Shown here piece by piece: positions 47,801 through 58,300 of a stretch of 64,000 nucleotides of DNA. The notes under the pieces are model-generated. The model was not told the origin of the DNA, ran no database searches, and was given only the letters and a program-made list of their open reading frames with translations. Both the position numbers and the translations under genes were made by a program. How positions within the stretch are numbered: position 1 is the first letter of the stretch; each line of letters begins with the position of its first letter. The DNA comes from Euwallacea fornicatus (taxonomy: Eukaryota > Arthropoda > Insecta > Coleoptera > Curculionidae), in NCBI RefSeq assembly GCF_040115645.1, contig NC_089567.1, positions 496,001 to 560,000 of the forward strand, written 5' to 3'.

Positions 47801-49775
47801 ATTTTTAATAAAATTTGCGGAAATAAAAAACTTACAAATTGACTAAGACTACATCGCAACACCAAAACCGACAGTACGGGAACGAATCTGATAATGTTTT
47901 TTACGAATTGAACTGTTTTTAGTTGTAACGGGATTCGATTTTCGTTCTTTTGCTAGGTTTTTGCAATACAACAAATAAACCTTTGTCCCGCACGTACCGG
48001 GTGATCCCACGTAAGTTTGGTCGTGCGTATTGTCCGAAGATGCGTTTATCACACGTGCTAAGTTAGTAACTGACGCATGCGTTTTGAAGTAAACTTGAAA
48101 ATTCTGCCATAAGAAGATCCACCGATATGCTCTTTCGCAAAGTTCTTATAAAACGTACTCCCAACACCTCTTCAAATTCCACCCACCGAAACGAATTTAA
48201 AGCAAATAAACTTAACCAGAACATTTTAAGATCGACCACAACAAACTGCATAAATCGAAAAGGCAAATGAGTTTTCTGTTCATTCGGAGTGTCACTTTGT
48301 CTACACTTTACTGCATCTGGGAAATGGTAGGTGAAACAACAAATTTAAATGAGATGTGTAGCTGAGCAAGCTATACTTTCTGTGGAGTTCGTGAGAATCT
48401 CAGGTATTCAGATTCAGATAGAAAATGGACAGCTGCTTCTTTATGCGCTGGAAGTGATTTATAAGAACTTTTCGAATATTTTTAGCTGCTCTCTTGCATA
48501 CTGATTAGCTAGAAGACATGCAAGGCAAGAATAATTTAGCAGTTTGCAATTAGCTTCCTCCACGTCACGTTGCTCTGAAAATATCGCTCACACGAGACTT
48601 TCTCTAATAATCTGCCAATTGGTCGGAGCTGTAACTAACACCTTGATTCATTGTACCACTGTGGCCGTTTAACTATGCGAAAAACTGACCTCTAATTAAT
48701 ATTTCAATAAACATAAGTGGCTATCAACTTGAAAATAGAAATCGCCTTACTATTATTGTATTAACGGATCGATGATACAGCATGTAGCTACCGTGGCACA
48801 GCCCATGTGGCGGTAAAACACTGTTATTAACTTTAGGAATTACACAATGGAACCTAATTTTCTTACGATTTTGAACTCACCAGATACCATCGCCCACAAG
48901 GCTTCGAAATAATGTCTGTTCCTAATGACTTTTATCTGGTCTCGAACTGCATAGAAAATACCGAGGTATCTGTACGCGTGTCCAATTTCGTCCTGTATTG
49001 AACTTGGTACGATTTAAACCAGCTATTAACTATCGTAAGGTAACACATACGTCCAGTTAACACCTATTCTACAAGATACCCAGGGACTTGTAATAACAAA
49101 ACATGACACAAAGCGCCTATCATTATCACTTTTCGTACTTCGGCCATGTCGTATTTATCGAAGAAGGACAAAAGATGTAAATGAAGTCGTGCAGGGACAT
49201 TACAGTGATTTACAGAACAATAAGTGTCTCTTCTACATACCGACAAGATTCCTCGTACATTCGATTGTGGGTTAGGCCTTCGTTTTATATTATATGACCG
49301 ATTTAGATTACTCCAGACGGATACAAAAGTGGTCCTTAAGGGTTTTGCATGTACCGTTTAATGAGTTCGAAAACCGTTTTTCAAATTAAAATCAATTGTT
49401 TGTTTTTACCCACCTATTGAAGCAGAAAATTAACTCTCCCTCCAGCAAACGGAGGATTGTAACCTATATATCACGTTTATGATGTCTAAGAAAACAGCAA
49501 GTGCTCGTTAACCTGCAATATTTCCACTCATAGAAATAAGGTATTTCAATAACGAGACGGAATATGGCACATATCTTTGGACTTCTTACAACGGTTCGTT
49601 CAATTACACATGAGGTCGCCTCTTTGAGTTGGAAACTAGATAAAAAGGTTTTGAGAGAACGAAACATCTGAAAAGCCAGAGGAATGACGCACAACAATCC
49701 ACGAGAAGGTACGAGGAAATGAATATTTAAAACGTAAATATGCAGGCACCTCTGCACAAAAGATCAAAAAGTTAC
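47801..49775. other. No gene recognised
   Basis: Minus frames 47849-48052, 48063-48266, 49064-49246 and 49464-49757 show no domain. Weak Tc1 3' or 5' flank may extend to about 47850. AT-rich. Confidence 0.5.
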
Positions 49776-49813
49776 TTAACACTAGAAGTACCAACCGGTC
49801 AAAATGACCGGTT
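49776..49813 (+). mobile_element. Possible piggyBac-like terminus at a TTAA site
   Basis: A TTAA at 49776-49779 is followed by cactagaagtacc and then a perfect 9-base hairpin, aaccggtca-aaa-tgaccggtt (49793-49813). piggyBac-type elements insert at TTAA, begin with a C-rich or CA-type end and often carry a subterminal inverted repeat of this kind. No opposite end or transposase was found in the window, so this may be a solo terminus or coincidence. Confidence 0.42.
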
Positions 49814-49969
49814 GCATCAATTGATCACAAAACTTTCTCTTATAAATTTCATTAAATATTTTATGGTCATGTTATGACTTTTTAAAAGTTATGCATGCAA
49901 TAATATTATAAATTATTTTGCTCTTCCACGTCCACTTTTCAGAGTTATGTATGTGATAAGCTTGGGAGG

Positions 49970-50345
49970 ATGGCTCGAAGAGTACCCCACCTGACATGTA
50001 GATGGCGATGTTTTTGTTAGAAATTTGCGTATTTCACAAAGACCTAACCTGAAAAACGTTACGTTTACAACTTGAGTGTTTGTTTCGGAGACGTTTTGGC
50101 GAACGGAAGAAAGAACTTTTTTAGAAATTTTGTGAACGTGGAAGAAAACTCATCATCGATATGTGATTTAGTATATTCGTTTGCAATTATGGAGGACCTT
50201 GCTAGACAATTAATATAAATAACGTCGAAAAAACTACATTCGATCTGAAGGAAACGGGCAAATCACCACCACAGAAATCTAGAACAGCAAAACGGTATCC
50301 TAAAATATATGAGAAAGTTGAAGTAAAGCGACCAGGAGGAAATAT
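49970..50345 (+). mobile_element. Mariner 5' fragment, second copy
   Basis: It matches 15297-15640 in the same orientation: agta-ccc-acctgacat-tagatggc, ttttttgtta-aaattt, gtgtttgtttcgga/tgtttgttttgga, agattttgtgaa/aaattttgtgaac. The start codon position reads GTG GAA GAA in place of ATG GAA AAA. The coding part (DLVYSFAIMEDLA, then KLKRSDQ-like residues) is broken by a stop after about 25 codons and ends near 50345. Only the 5' quarter of the element is present. The outermost TIR bases are altered (gaggatggctcgaag against gagggtagttccagaag). Confidence 0.75.
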
Positions 50346-50741
50346 AAATGGGACTCTGTAAAAATGCCGTATATGTGAAATATACAGAGTTGATCCTCAA
50401 TGTACGATCTAAACCAAGACCAATTGCATATATCATCTGTGGTTGAAAATTGTCAAAAAAAACCAACAACCTGGTTGGGCTAAAATTATTTTGTTTAAGC
50501 ATGCGTCTTTACAGATTTTGATGCAAGGAACTATTCAATTCAGAATAAAAATTGCACCATGAACGATAATGATGCCACAGTGCTTAAACAGCACAAATGC
50601 TAAATATAATGGCCAAAAAGCCATGGTACGTGTTTTTCTTAAAGGAATTAAAAAGTGTAAAAATGGCTACTATTTAGGACCAACAGGGATGCCTTTGACC
50701 ATTTTTGAGTTATTTGCAATTTATTATTTGAATTAAAATAT
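50346..50741. other. No gene seen
   Basis: AT-rich spacer between the mariner fragment and the next foldback. The minus frame 50263-50502 has no domain. Confidence 0.5.
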
Positions 50742-52010
50742 ATACAGTGTGTCCCAGATAATGATGAACGGTATGGAGGTCTCGGAAACCGTGATAAATG
50801 CAAAATCGCTTAAATTAGGAAAAAGTTGCGCAATTTAAAGCAAATTAATAACTTGTGTTTATACCGGCTAATTTCCGAATGGTTATGATGATATTTAAAA
50901 AAAAAAAACAAGAATTTGCCAGTTTTGGTTTTTTTACCAGTAATTCTCGAACGGGCACAACTAGAGGAATGAAACTCTTACATCATTAAAACAGTTCTTG
51001 GAAAACATTTTAGTAGTTTTTCAGTCCTTTTTTGATGTCCTTACTCTGGGAGATAAATTGTTAAATTTTTTATTTTTATATAGGCACAATATAGACAAAT
51101 GACATTTTCAAAATCGTCATGAAATTCCCTTGTCACCTATGTATCCCATTTGGAATTTTTCCAAGAAGTTCTATGGTGATAGTTGTGAGAACACGTTTTG
51201 ATACATCGGCTATCATTTTAACTTATACCAATGACTTATAGCCTTAAACTTGTTTGACTTGTGCATTAACGTATTCCTGAAATAAGCATAAAACAAGAAA
51301 AAAATGGCATTTAAATAAATTGTGTTTTTAATAACAATGATATTGCTACATTTAAATCGAATTAAAGTTTACGATTAAAATGAATATTCAAATAAACTAT
51401 CTTTATATTCCAAGCACAAATATGCTTTTTCCGCGGTCGGATCTGAAACTCCGTTTAGCACTTCTGGCGCAACCGTATTGAATGCTTCTATTACACGTTC
51501 TTGTAATTGTTCTTCGTATCCAAACCTTTTAGGGTACATTCCGTTTTTTGGGTAACCCCCGAGGAAAGACTCTAATGGGGTTCCACTTGAAGATCGCGCC
51601 GACCGAAAAACGTCATTGCGAGTTCCAATACATCTTCCTGGAAACTACTCAGTCATTTCCATATACTAATTTAATATCGAAAGATGCAACGTGGAGCACG
51701 TAAGAAAAAGTAGAATTGATGATGGTGGCCAAAAACCGAAACGTCGGATGGAAAATCTGAAGATGTCACGGTGCAGCTGAGAACAAGTGGCAACGAAAAT
51801 GTGTTTCTGGTTTGGGACTTTATTGTCATATAACAATAAAAAAAAAATAAAAACGGAGTCTCCTATTTTTAGATTTGTTCGGCTATCTTTGGAAGTATTC
51901 AGGAAACAGAAATTTTGAAAACGGCATTTGGTCGAGCGCTAAATTGCGCAATTTTGCTCCCATTTAAACTTCTGCCTATCTCCCCTAGTTGCCGAGATCC
52001 CGCTGTTCAG
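50742..52010. mobile_element. Foldback-type element containing a transposase tail
   Basis: The left end at 50739-50842 (tacagtgtgtcccagataat, then gaacggtatggaggtctcgg and, later, ttgcgcaattta) pairs with the reverse complement of 51935-52010 (taaattgcgcaattttgctc ... ttgccgagatcccgctgttc). The outermost 30 bases of the right arm are missing. Inside, at 51375-51700, is a minus-strand transposase C-terminus. The total of about 1.27 kb is close to the size expected for a slightly deleted autonomous element, so the structure may be an ordinary transposon with long terminal inverted repeats rather than a pure hairpin. A further copy of the left end lies at 53977. Confidence 0.68.
51375..51700 (-). 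pseudogene. Transposase C-terminal relic inside a long-TIR element
   Basis: The minus strand reads FPGRCIGTRNDVFRSARSSS then GTPLESFLGGYPKNGMYP, ERVIEAFNTVAPEVLNGVS, EKAYLCLEYKDSLF and a TAA at 51377-51375. Position by position this follows F-P-x-R-W-I-G-R-x-G-P-x-x-W-P-A-R-S-P-D-L-T-P-L-D-F-F-L-W-G-Y-x-K-x-x-V-Y, the E-L-x-x-R-I-x-x-A helix, and the C-terminal C-L-E motif of the insect transposase group with DUF4817-type N-termini. The third catalytic aspartate has become glutamate (P-L-E-S-F). The frame is open for about 105 codons, making this one of the better-preserved tails. Confidence 0.7.
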
Positions 52011-52044
52011 AATTTTTCAAAGAACCTAAAAACGTTATGATATA

Positions 52045-52541
52045 TATACTGGCGAGCATAAAGTTCGGGTCACTTTAGTATTTTCGAAATTTTTGCCTTC
52101 CTAACTTCCAAAAAAATAAAAGAGGATAGCCTTTATCGATTCTGAGGTTCTTTAACCTTGTTAAGGGTAAATGGTAAAAAAAACACGATCTTGTACCCAA
52201 ATAACCGATGTATTGTACAGGTGTCCGTTACCCAAGCACTGTAACATTTTTGAACACAATTTTGTGCTATCGAAAAAAAACTCATAATGACATTAATATC
52301 GCGTATTTCTCCCTCTAGCGTTTATGACAGCCTACAAGCCTCGGGGCATGCTTTCAATGAGGTTGCGAATAACATCCTGGGGTAGGTTTTCCCATATTTC
52401 CTGAAGAAATTCTCGCGATTCCCTAGCCGTTCTTGGAGCGGGTACACGACTGCGAAGACGTCTTCCCATCTCGTCCCAAACATGTTCCATGGGATTTAGG
52501 TCGGGAATTCGCGCAGGCCGAATTTTATGCTCGCCAGTGTA
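52045..52541 (-). mobile_element. 497 bp Tc1 deletion derivative with both TIRs
   Basis: The left end tatactggcgagcataaagt (52045) and the right end cgaattttatgctcgccagt, followed by gta (to 52541), are inverted repeats over about 23 bp with one or two mismatches. Read on the minus strand, the 5' TIR runs directly into codons for RPARIPDLNPMEHVW. About two-thirds of the transposase, including the DNA-binding domain and first two catalytic acids, is therefore cleanly deleted, while the 3' end and its TIR remain. Flanking TA dinucleotides are present. It is a non-autonomous element of MITE type caught at the deletion stage. Confidence 0.85.
52332..52541 (-). pseudogene. Tc1-like transposase, C-terminal third
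   Basis: Intact reading without stops: RPARIPDLNPMEHVWDEMGR, RLRSRVPAPRTARESREF, LQEIWENLPQDVIRNLIESM, PRGL. These are the third-acid motif of the DD34E triad (the E of N-P-M-E) and the C-terminal helices of Tc1 transposases. Good preservation suggests a fairly recent element. It is cut at the R-P-A-R-I-P position by the deletion described for the enclosing element and has no start codon of its own family, so no function is expected. Confidence 0.87.
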
Positions 52542-52572
52542 TATGAGGCTTCGCAAAAGCAAAGTGAAAAAG

Positions 52573-52765
52573 TACGCGTATCGACTATATGGGTAACCCA
52601 GTATACATGTCCATTACGTCAAAAAATGCATAGCTAAAAACAATATTAGACGAGATCCAGCATTTTCATGAAAAATATTTCCTTAAATTTTTAAGGAATT
52701 TATGTCTTTTACTCCTCTGTGCGTATACACATTTTTGATAAAAAATTCTGCTTTAAACACGATAC
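52573..52765 (+). repeat. Third copy of the 25-26 kb foldback arm
   Basis: It shares with 26014-26175, in the same orientation, and with 25370-25520, inverted: atgggtaaccc-gtatacatgtc, acgtcaaaaaatgca, cagcattttcatgaaaaata, aaggaatttatg and cctctgtg. It begins 32 bases after the Tc1 derivative ends, so the Tc1 derivative may have inserted into or beside this element. Confidence 0.7.
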
Positions 52766-53976
52766 AGAATTAGATGGACGATAGTGTGGTGCACTTCTTA
52801 GAGGCTCCAGATTTTTAACTCTTATAGGAAACTGAGGCGCTCGGGATTTCCTAAAACACGAGAAAATTTTACACATTGCGGATTACAGAGTTCCAACGCG
52901 CATGATCAAGCATTTCACATATGCCTCTTTTCACATTCTTCCCTCACTTGGACTTTGGCCACTCGAGCGTAACTTATGTCAATGCGAGTCATGATCTAAA
53001 CTCGATTAAAAAAAGAAAAAAAAATACACAAAATAACTGGTCTGGTCACACGTATCTTTTAAGTGTAAAATAAATCTCATATGAAATCAATCCGTCGCGT
53101 CATCTTGCGTAACTCAGTCCCTTTGGAGGAGTGGATTCGCTCCGGTTATTCGAAAATAGAACAAACAAGATTTCTTATTCTCGAACCAGTTTCCTTAATA
53201 TCTGACCGCATCGGTCATCCGAGATGCCATAAAGAGTCATCAAACTTGCGGCAGACTGAGTCCGCTCAGTGAATAAGGTCGTTGGTATTAAGGGTCGATA
53301 TCGATTAATTACGTAATATTGGCGCCGGAATTCTGATTCAACGTGTAGATTTGCATTTGTAAATATTTCCTTACATCTCCTCTTTTTAGTAACGGTGAGG
53401 AATCCTGCAATAAAAATTATCTCTACGGAAATCGGGCTGCACAAGTTCAGGGTCAGTTATGGTAATTAAATTTAATTACTCGGTTGCATGACACCTGCTT
53501 CTTGCTAAAAATGATTGAAGACTTGCGAAATTAACATTGCGAGTCTCTTCGAAGAATCGGATATTTATCAGCACCATTCGGATTTGTCCGGACAAGAATC
53601 GCCATCTAAAAACATGGAAGACATTAACTTTTATGCAGACTCGATTTTACCTTTATGAGTACGAAAACATACGTTTTGGTCAGTGTTGATAAAAAATGTT
53701 TATACCGTCGCCGTGGGTGGACTAGAAAATTAAGCGTTACGGCGTACTGAGGAACGAAAATTATTATTATGGCTACTTGCTGTAAACGAAAATCAGGAAA
53801 TGCCTTTAAAGGCGTGTTAGATCACAATATTTAGTGCAACATACTCCTATTTGTATTGTAATGTTGGATAACCATGATGGCTCATAGGTTCACATGCTGA
53901 TCCGTGATGGCGGAGAAACACGCGTTTTTGCAAAATAACTGCAGATATCGTTTGCAAGTATAACATTGTCATACCC
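52766..53976. other. No gene recognised
   Basis: The overlapping frames at 53081-53272 (plus) and 53175-53444 (minus) have no domain. The minus frame of 89 codons has plausible composition but no splice or start context. Confidence 0.45.
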
Positions 53977-54080
53977 CGTGTCCCAGATAAAGATGCGCCG
54001 CGTGGGGATCGCGAAAACGCCAATTGATATACAGATCTGGTCCAATGGGAGAAAAGTCGGACGTGCAGCGGAGCAGCCGC
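53977..54080 (+). mobile_element. Solo end of the 50.7 kb element family
   Basis: The sequence ccccgtgtcccagataaaga, then ggggatcgcgaaaac and tccaatgggagaaaagt, matches the left end at 50745-50835 in the same orientation and the reverse complement of 51950-52005. No matching inverted end was found within the next 700 bp. Confidence 0.6.
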
Positions 54081-54656
54081 AAGAAAAAGATCTACGAAAT
54101 TATTTTCGGGTTTTCAATTAAGTCTGAAAAACCGAAATTTTAGATTTTTTTGGTCATCACGGTAACAGAGAAACGAAAACTGAGACCATTTTCCAATGCG
54201 GCTTTTCATAAGCTTCAACACGACAGCGTTCGTTTTATAATTAAGTTCGTTCAAATAATTTTTTTCTCTAAATGCGGCCCTGTAAAGTTTTTTGCCAATT
54301 TTAAAATGAACGATTGGTTTACGGAACCTTCGGAAGAAGCCTACCATGACCTTCCATGAAAAATTTTTTACCCGTTCTTCCTGGTGATCTTGGTAACTAC
54401 CTAGAAAATGGTAATCAGAGTGCAGGAGGTTTCTCCCGACAGCATTTAATCTGTACGTCCCAAAACTACCTATATTCTGACGATTTAGATACGAACGTTA
54501 TTCTGATAAGATGAGTTGTGACGGTTGAGCTTTGATCTACTCTATATGATTAGAGGACGAACAAAACATGGCAACAAGGGATGTGGAACAAGGATGTTCG
54601 TTAAAGAGCTGTTTTTTATTTTTATATTATTATTACACGTGTATTATTTTTATTCA
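54081..54656. other. Probably interior of a decayed element
   Basis: The frames at 54114-54347 (minus) and 54150-54359 (plus) are mutual shadows. No transposase motif was read. Confidence 0.4.
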
Positions 54657-55387
54657 TACAGGGTGTTAATTAAGTACTTATTTCAACGGACGAATTTAAC
54701 TGATTTTATCACAACAAGTTTCTATGAATGTAGGTCCGCAACGTCCTAGTTTAAGAACTAGAGTGTTGAAATTTTCATTTAGATCTGTTTTTTTTTAATT
54801 TTTGGACAGAGATGTAATCGTCGGACAAAATTTGGTATATGGGTGTTTTATGACGCAAAATCCAAATGTTGCCTTAATTTTTTGATTACTGATGGAAAGC
54901 GCCACATACCGGATTCCATCACGTTTTAATTGGCTCTAGCTTTTGTACAGTTTTATGCCACTTCTGTATTAATAGACTTGTTGCACTTCTACTGAAAAAA
55001 GGTACTACTGGAAAATGTCTCTAAACGTAACCGCTTTAGAGATAAACGAGTTTGCAATTTACGTGACTTGGTTAAAATTGATTTAACAACAAAACAACAA
55101 TTGCCGAAGTTATCAAAATTAATTTAATATTTTTATAGTTGCTGGAAATGACCCCCTCCGACTTCTATACATTTATTATGTATTATTTTTATTATATATT
55201 ATACTTACAATTTCGTCCGATTATTACATCACTGTCCAAAACAAACAAAAAATTAAATTAAATTTCAACAAATTCTAGTTCTTAAAGGAAGACGTTGCGT
55301 ACCTCCATTCATAGGAACTTTTTGTGATAAAATCAGTTAAAGCTTCATCTCTTCAAATAAGTGGGTGTACTTAATTAACATCCTGTA
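54657..55387. mobile_element. Foldback element with transposase stop-end inside
   Basis: TACAGGGTGTTAATTAAGTA at 54657 pairs with tacttaattaacatcctgta at 55368-55387. The arms run about 180 bp (54657-54840 and 55210-55387), with matching blocks actgattttatcacaa/ttgtgataaaatcagt, aggtccgcaacgtcct/agacgttgcgtacct and ctagtttaagaactag/ttctagttctta, differing at perhaps a fifth of positions. At 55175-55133, on the minus strand, it carries the last codons of a transposase. It is therefore a shortened transposon rather than an unrelated hairpin. Total length is 731 bp. Confidence 0.85.
55133..55175 (-). pseudogene. Transposase C-terminal codons
   Basis: The minus strand reads CIEVGGGHFQQL followed by TAA at 55135-55133. 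The end C-I-E-x-x-G-x-H-F-x-x-L is how insect transposases of the DUF4817-associated group finish (compare HRVNSCIEVNGQNF at 21103 in this window). The fragment is only 13 codons but lies just where the gene's end should be, close inside the right part of a TIR-bounded element. Confidence 0.55.
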
Positions 55388-58300
55388 TGTCGCATGTGAC
55401 TCACAAACGCCGAAAAATGTTGACTGTCAAATTCAAATGAGTGTTAGTTGCTTGCGGGTTGAAGGAAACTTGGAATACCACCGAACGATTTCACAGTGCT
55501 TTGGTCACGTTTACAATACAGTTTCAGTCTCTAAAAGCTGGTAAAACGAAAAAGAAAAAAAATTAAAAACACAACAAGAAAACGGGAGACTCATCTAGTG
55601 TTCATCACACAATCTGTGCTTTAATTATGTGATTAAGTACATAATCATTTGTTATAATAGTTATATATATATTATAAGTATGCTATGTAAGGTTTTATAA
55701 GATAAATCGGTTTATGATCGAGCGAGCCTGCGAGCGATTCCATAATTGGATGAGTCGACCAAAACCTCATTACGTACACATTACGTATAACATTTTATGT
55801 TCGATTTCATGTTACTTTGGTAATAATTTAACATTTAAGACAAAATTAAAATGCCTCCGAAATAGCTGCTTTAAGCACCTGTTAAAAAAATTACGAGTGT
55901 CAGTTAACATTCAGCAATTATCAGTCCACGCAAAACACATATGCTACCTGCTTTATTGCACTAGGAATGTAATCAATTACTTTATGGCCGCAAACCCAAT
56001 ATGGGCGTTCGAACCCCGTAGTGGTTTCTAACCCAGCTCTGATTTAATTGTAAAGGAAACAAACAGATTAAAAAGAGAAAAAATAGAATTACGTTTGCTT
56101 CACTTCAAACTGTGGTAGATAAGATGTTGCACTCACTCCTGAGGTCAGGCATATCGCGCCACATCATGATTTCCACGAGTCTGCCACCTGATAGTGGCGC
56201 TCCATTCGTCGCCACTCATCACGAGATCGTAATGTGCTCTTAAGGCGACTGAAAAAATCTTAGCATTTCAAACTGTCCGAATTATTTTTTTTTTATAAAT
56301 GTTAAAAAATAAATAATAAAAATGTTAAAAGATACGTTAGCATTTCTCTAAAAATAATAATGAATGCCGCAATATGTAAGTAAATAATAATAATAAAATT
56401 TTAGGTAATACATCGATGATAATAATGAATTTAATTGAACGAATTGATTATACGAGAGTGCCGATCAAAAGTTGCTTCTCAAGCACACCACACCACACGT
56501 GAATATCAATATGTATACACTAACACAATAACTTGTTCAATTGAATGATCACAACGTATATTAGATTCCTTTAAAGCCATCGTGGTATCTAACATGACTA
56601 ATGACCTGCGGACAGCCACAATTAAACTCAAATTTATTATTTTATCTATAGGAAGTTTTACTTTAACAAATAAACGCCGAATAGCATCCGAAGAAAATGA
56701 TTATATTACAATTATTTGTAATTTGCCTAATTTTCAAATGTAATTATTATAATGGCCCAAATAAAAACAGGTGGACCGCCATATGCAAGCTCAATTAAAA
56801 GTGTACGCTCTGTAAATTTTCCCATAAATTTAATTATGACTTTCATAGGCTTTACAATTATGTTTAAAGCTGTGGTAGCTCACCAGATTCTTTCCCACCT
56901 TGTTGAGCCCCTGCCTATCCTTAAATATATTATGACGTACTCTATGCAACTCAGTATGAGCTGCGCCTGGAGCAATAAAAGTTGATCCTTAAGGCTGAAC
57001 GTGAAATGAGGTTTGGATACGATCTGCTTCCTGTGGCGTCTTGCCTTCCTTGTTGCTCTGGATGTTGAAATACTCCTCACTGATGTTCCCAAAGCACTCG
57101 TAGTTACGCTTTTGTTTAATATTGCAAATTTACTTTTGTACACCCAGGGATCAGTAAATAAAGGTTACTGCGAGTTACATAATTCCGATTTGACAGCAGC
57201 TGTTTGGCTTAGGCCTGGTTTTTCAAACTCCTGACATCTTTGTCAGCAAGAGAGTTTCCACGAAAGGAACGACATCAGAGCTGACCCTTGTCCGAGCCGG
57301 TAAAGTCGGTAAAGACCATTCACATATGCGATAGTTCTGCTTTGATTTCGTAGTTTACCTACGACCTTCCTTTTTGTACGACACGAACTATCGTTGGAGC
57401 ATTTCCTGGATTCCCGGATATTTCAGTCGTAAGGTGTAATGGGATTGTTGTCGCTGATTGGCCCAAGCCACCCGTTCTGGCAGACTGATTAATGTGAAAT
57501 CAGCTCATGCAATAATCATGAAATCGTAACTGTAAACAGGTTCAAGCGATGTCCTTTCTGGAGGTCCCGATAGGTTTTTGGAAAGGTTTTTAATGAAATT
57601 TGTTTTGCGCGCTTGCGCACGCCAAATTTTTTTTTTAGCGGGCGTAATGCTATTATGACCGTCGGCACCACCAAAAACATTTTCCACACTAGTTGTGAAA
57701 AACGTTTTTCCCGCAGTTGCCGGTACCTCGGTAGATGATGTCCGGAAACTAAAGTGTAAAGGCGTCTTCACATGTTTTCCAAACACACTGTGTACGAAGT
57801 AGATACCTCACAAACAAGTTTTTTTGTACGTGCTGACAACATGAAAAATTTGTGATTTTTCCGCTGATGACATTTATAGAAAAATTCTGTTTTGTATTCT
57901 GTATAGTTAAAGAAATAAAACGTATCGTAATTTTTCTTAGTGTGCTGTAATATTTGTTGCGAGTATGAAATAGATTAGAGCGTATTCAAGAAAGGGAAAG
58001 AGAATAACGGAGAGCCTGCTTAACAAAAGCACAATAAAGCTGTTAATATTCTCGTATTCGAGATTTTAATCTTTGCAGTCTCCTTTATTTGAATAGACAT
58101 GTAAAAAGAGGCTCTATATTGAAGAATAGCCTCTTGTATTTCACTAACTTTCTGATTTTCGGCGAATCTGCGCGGAATTGTATAACGAAGCATTCCAAAT
58201 TAGAGGATAATAAGTTGGGAACCTCCAAAAAATGAATCACTTCACGAAGAGCCTACAGCTTCAGCCACAGTATAAAACTTGCGAAATGATGTGAGATATA

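Noticed and set aside
56000..56030. tRNA-like T-arm gcgttcgaacccc
   Set aside because: The 5 bp stem does not pair (mismatches at two positions) and there is no D-arm or anticodon arm at the right distance upstream.
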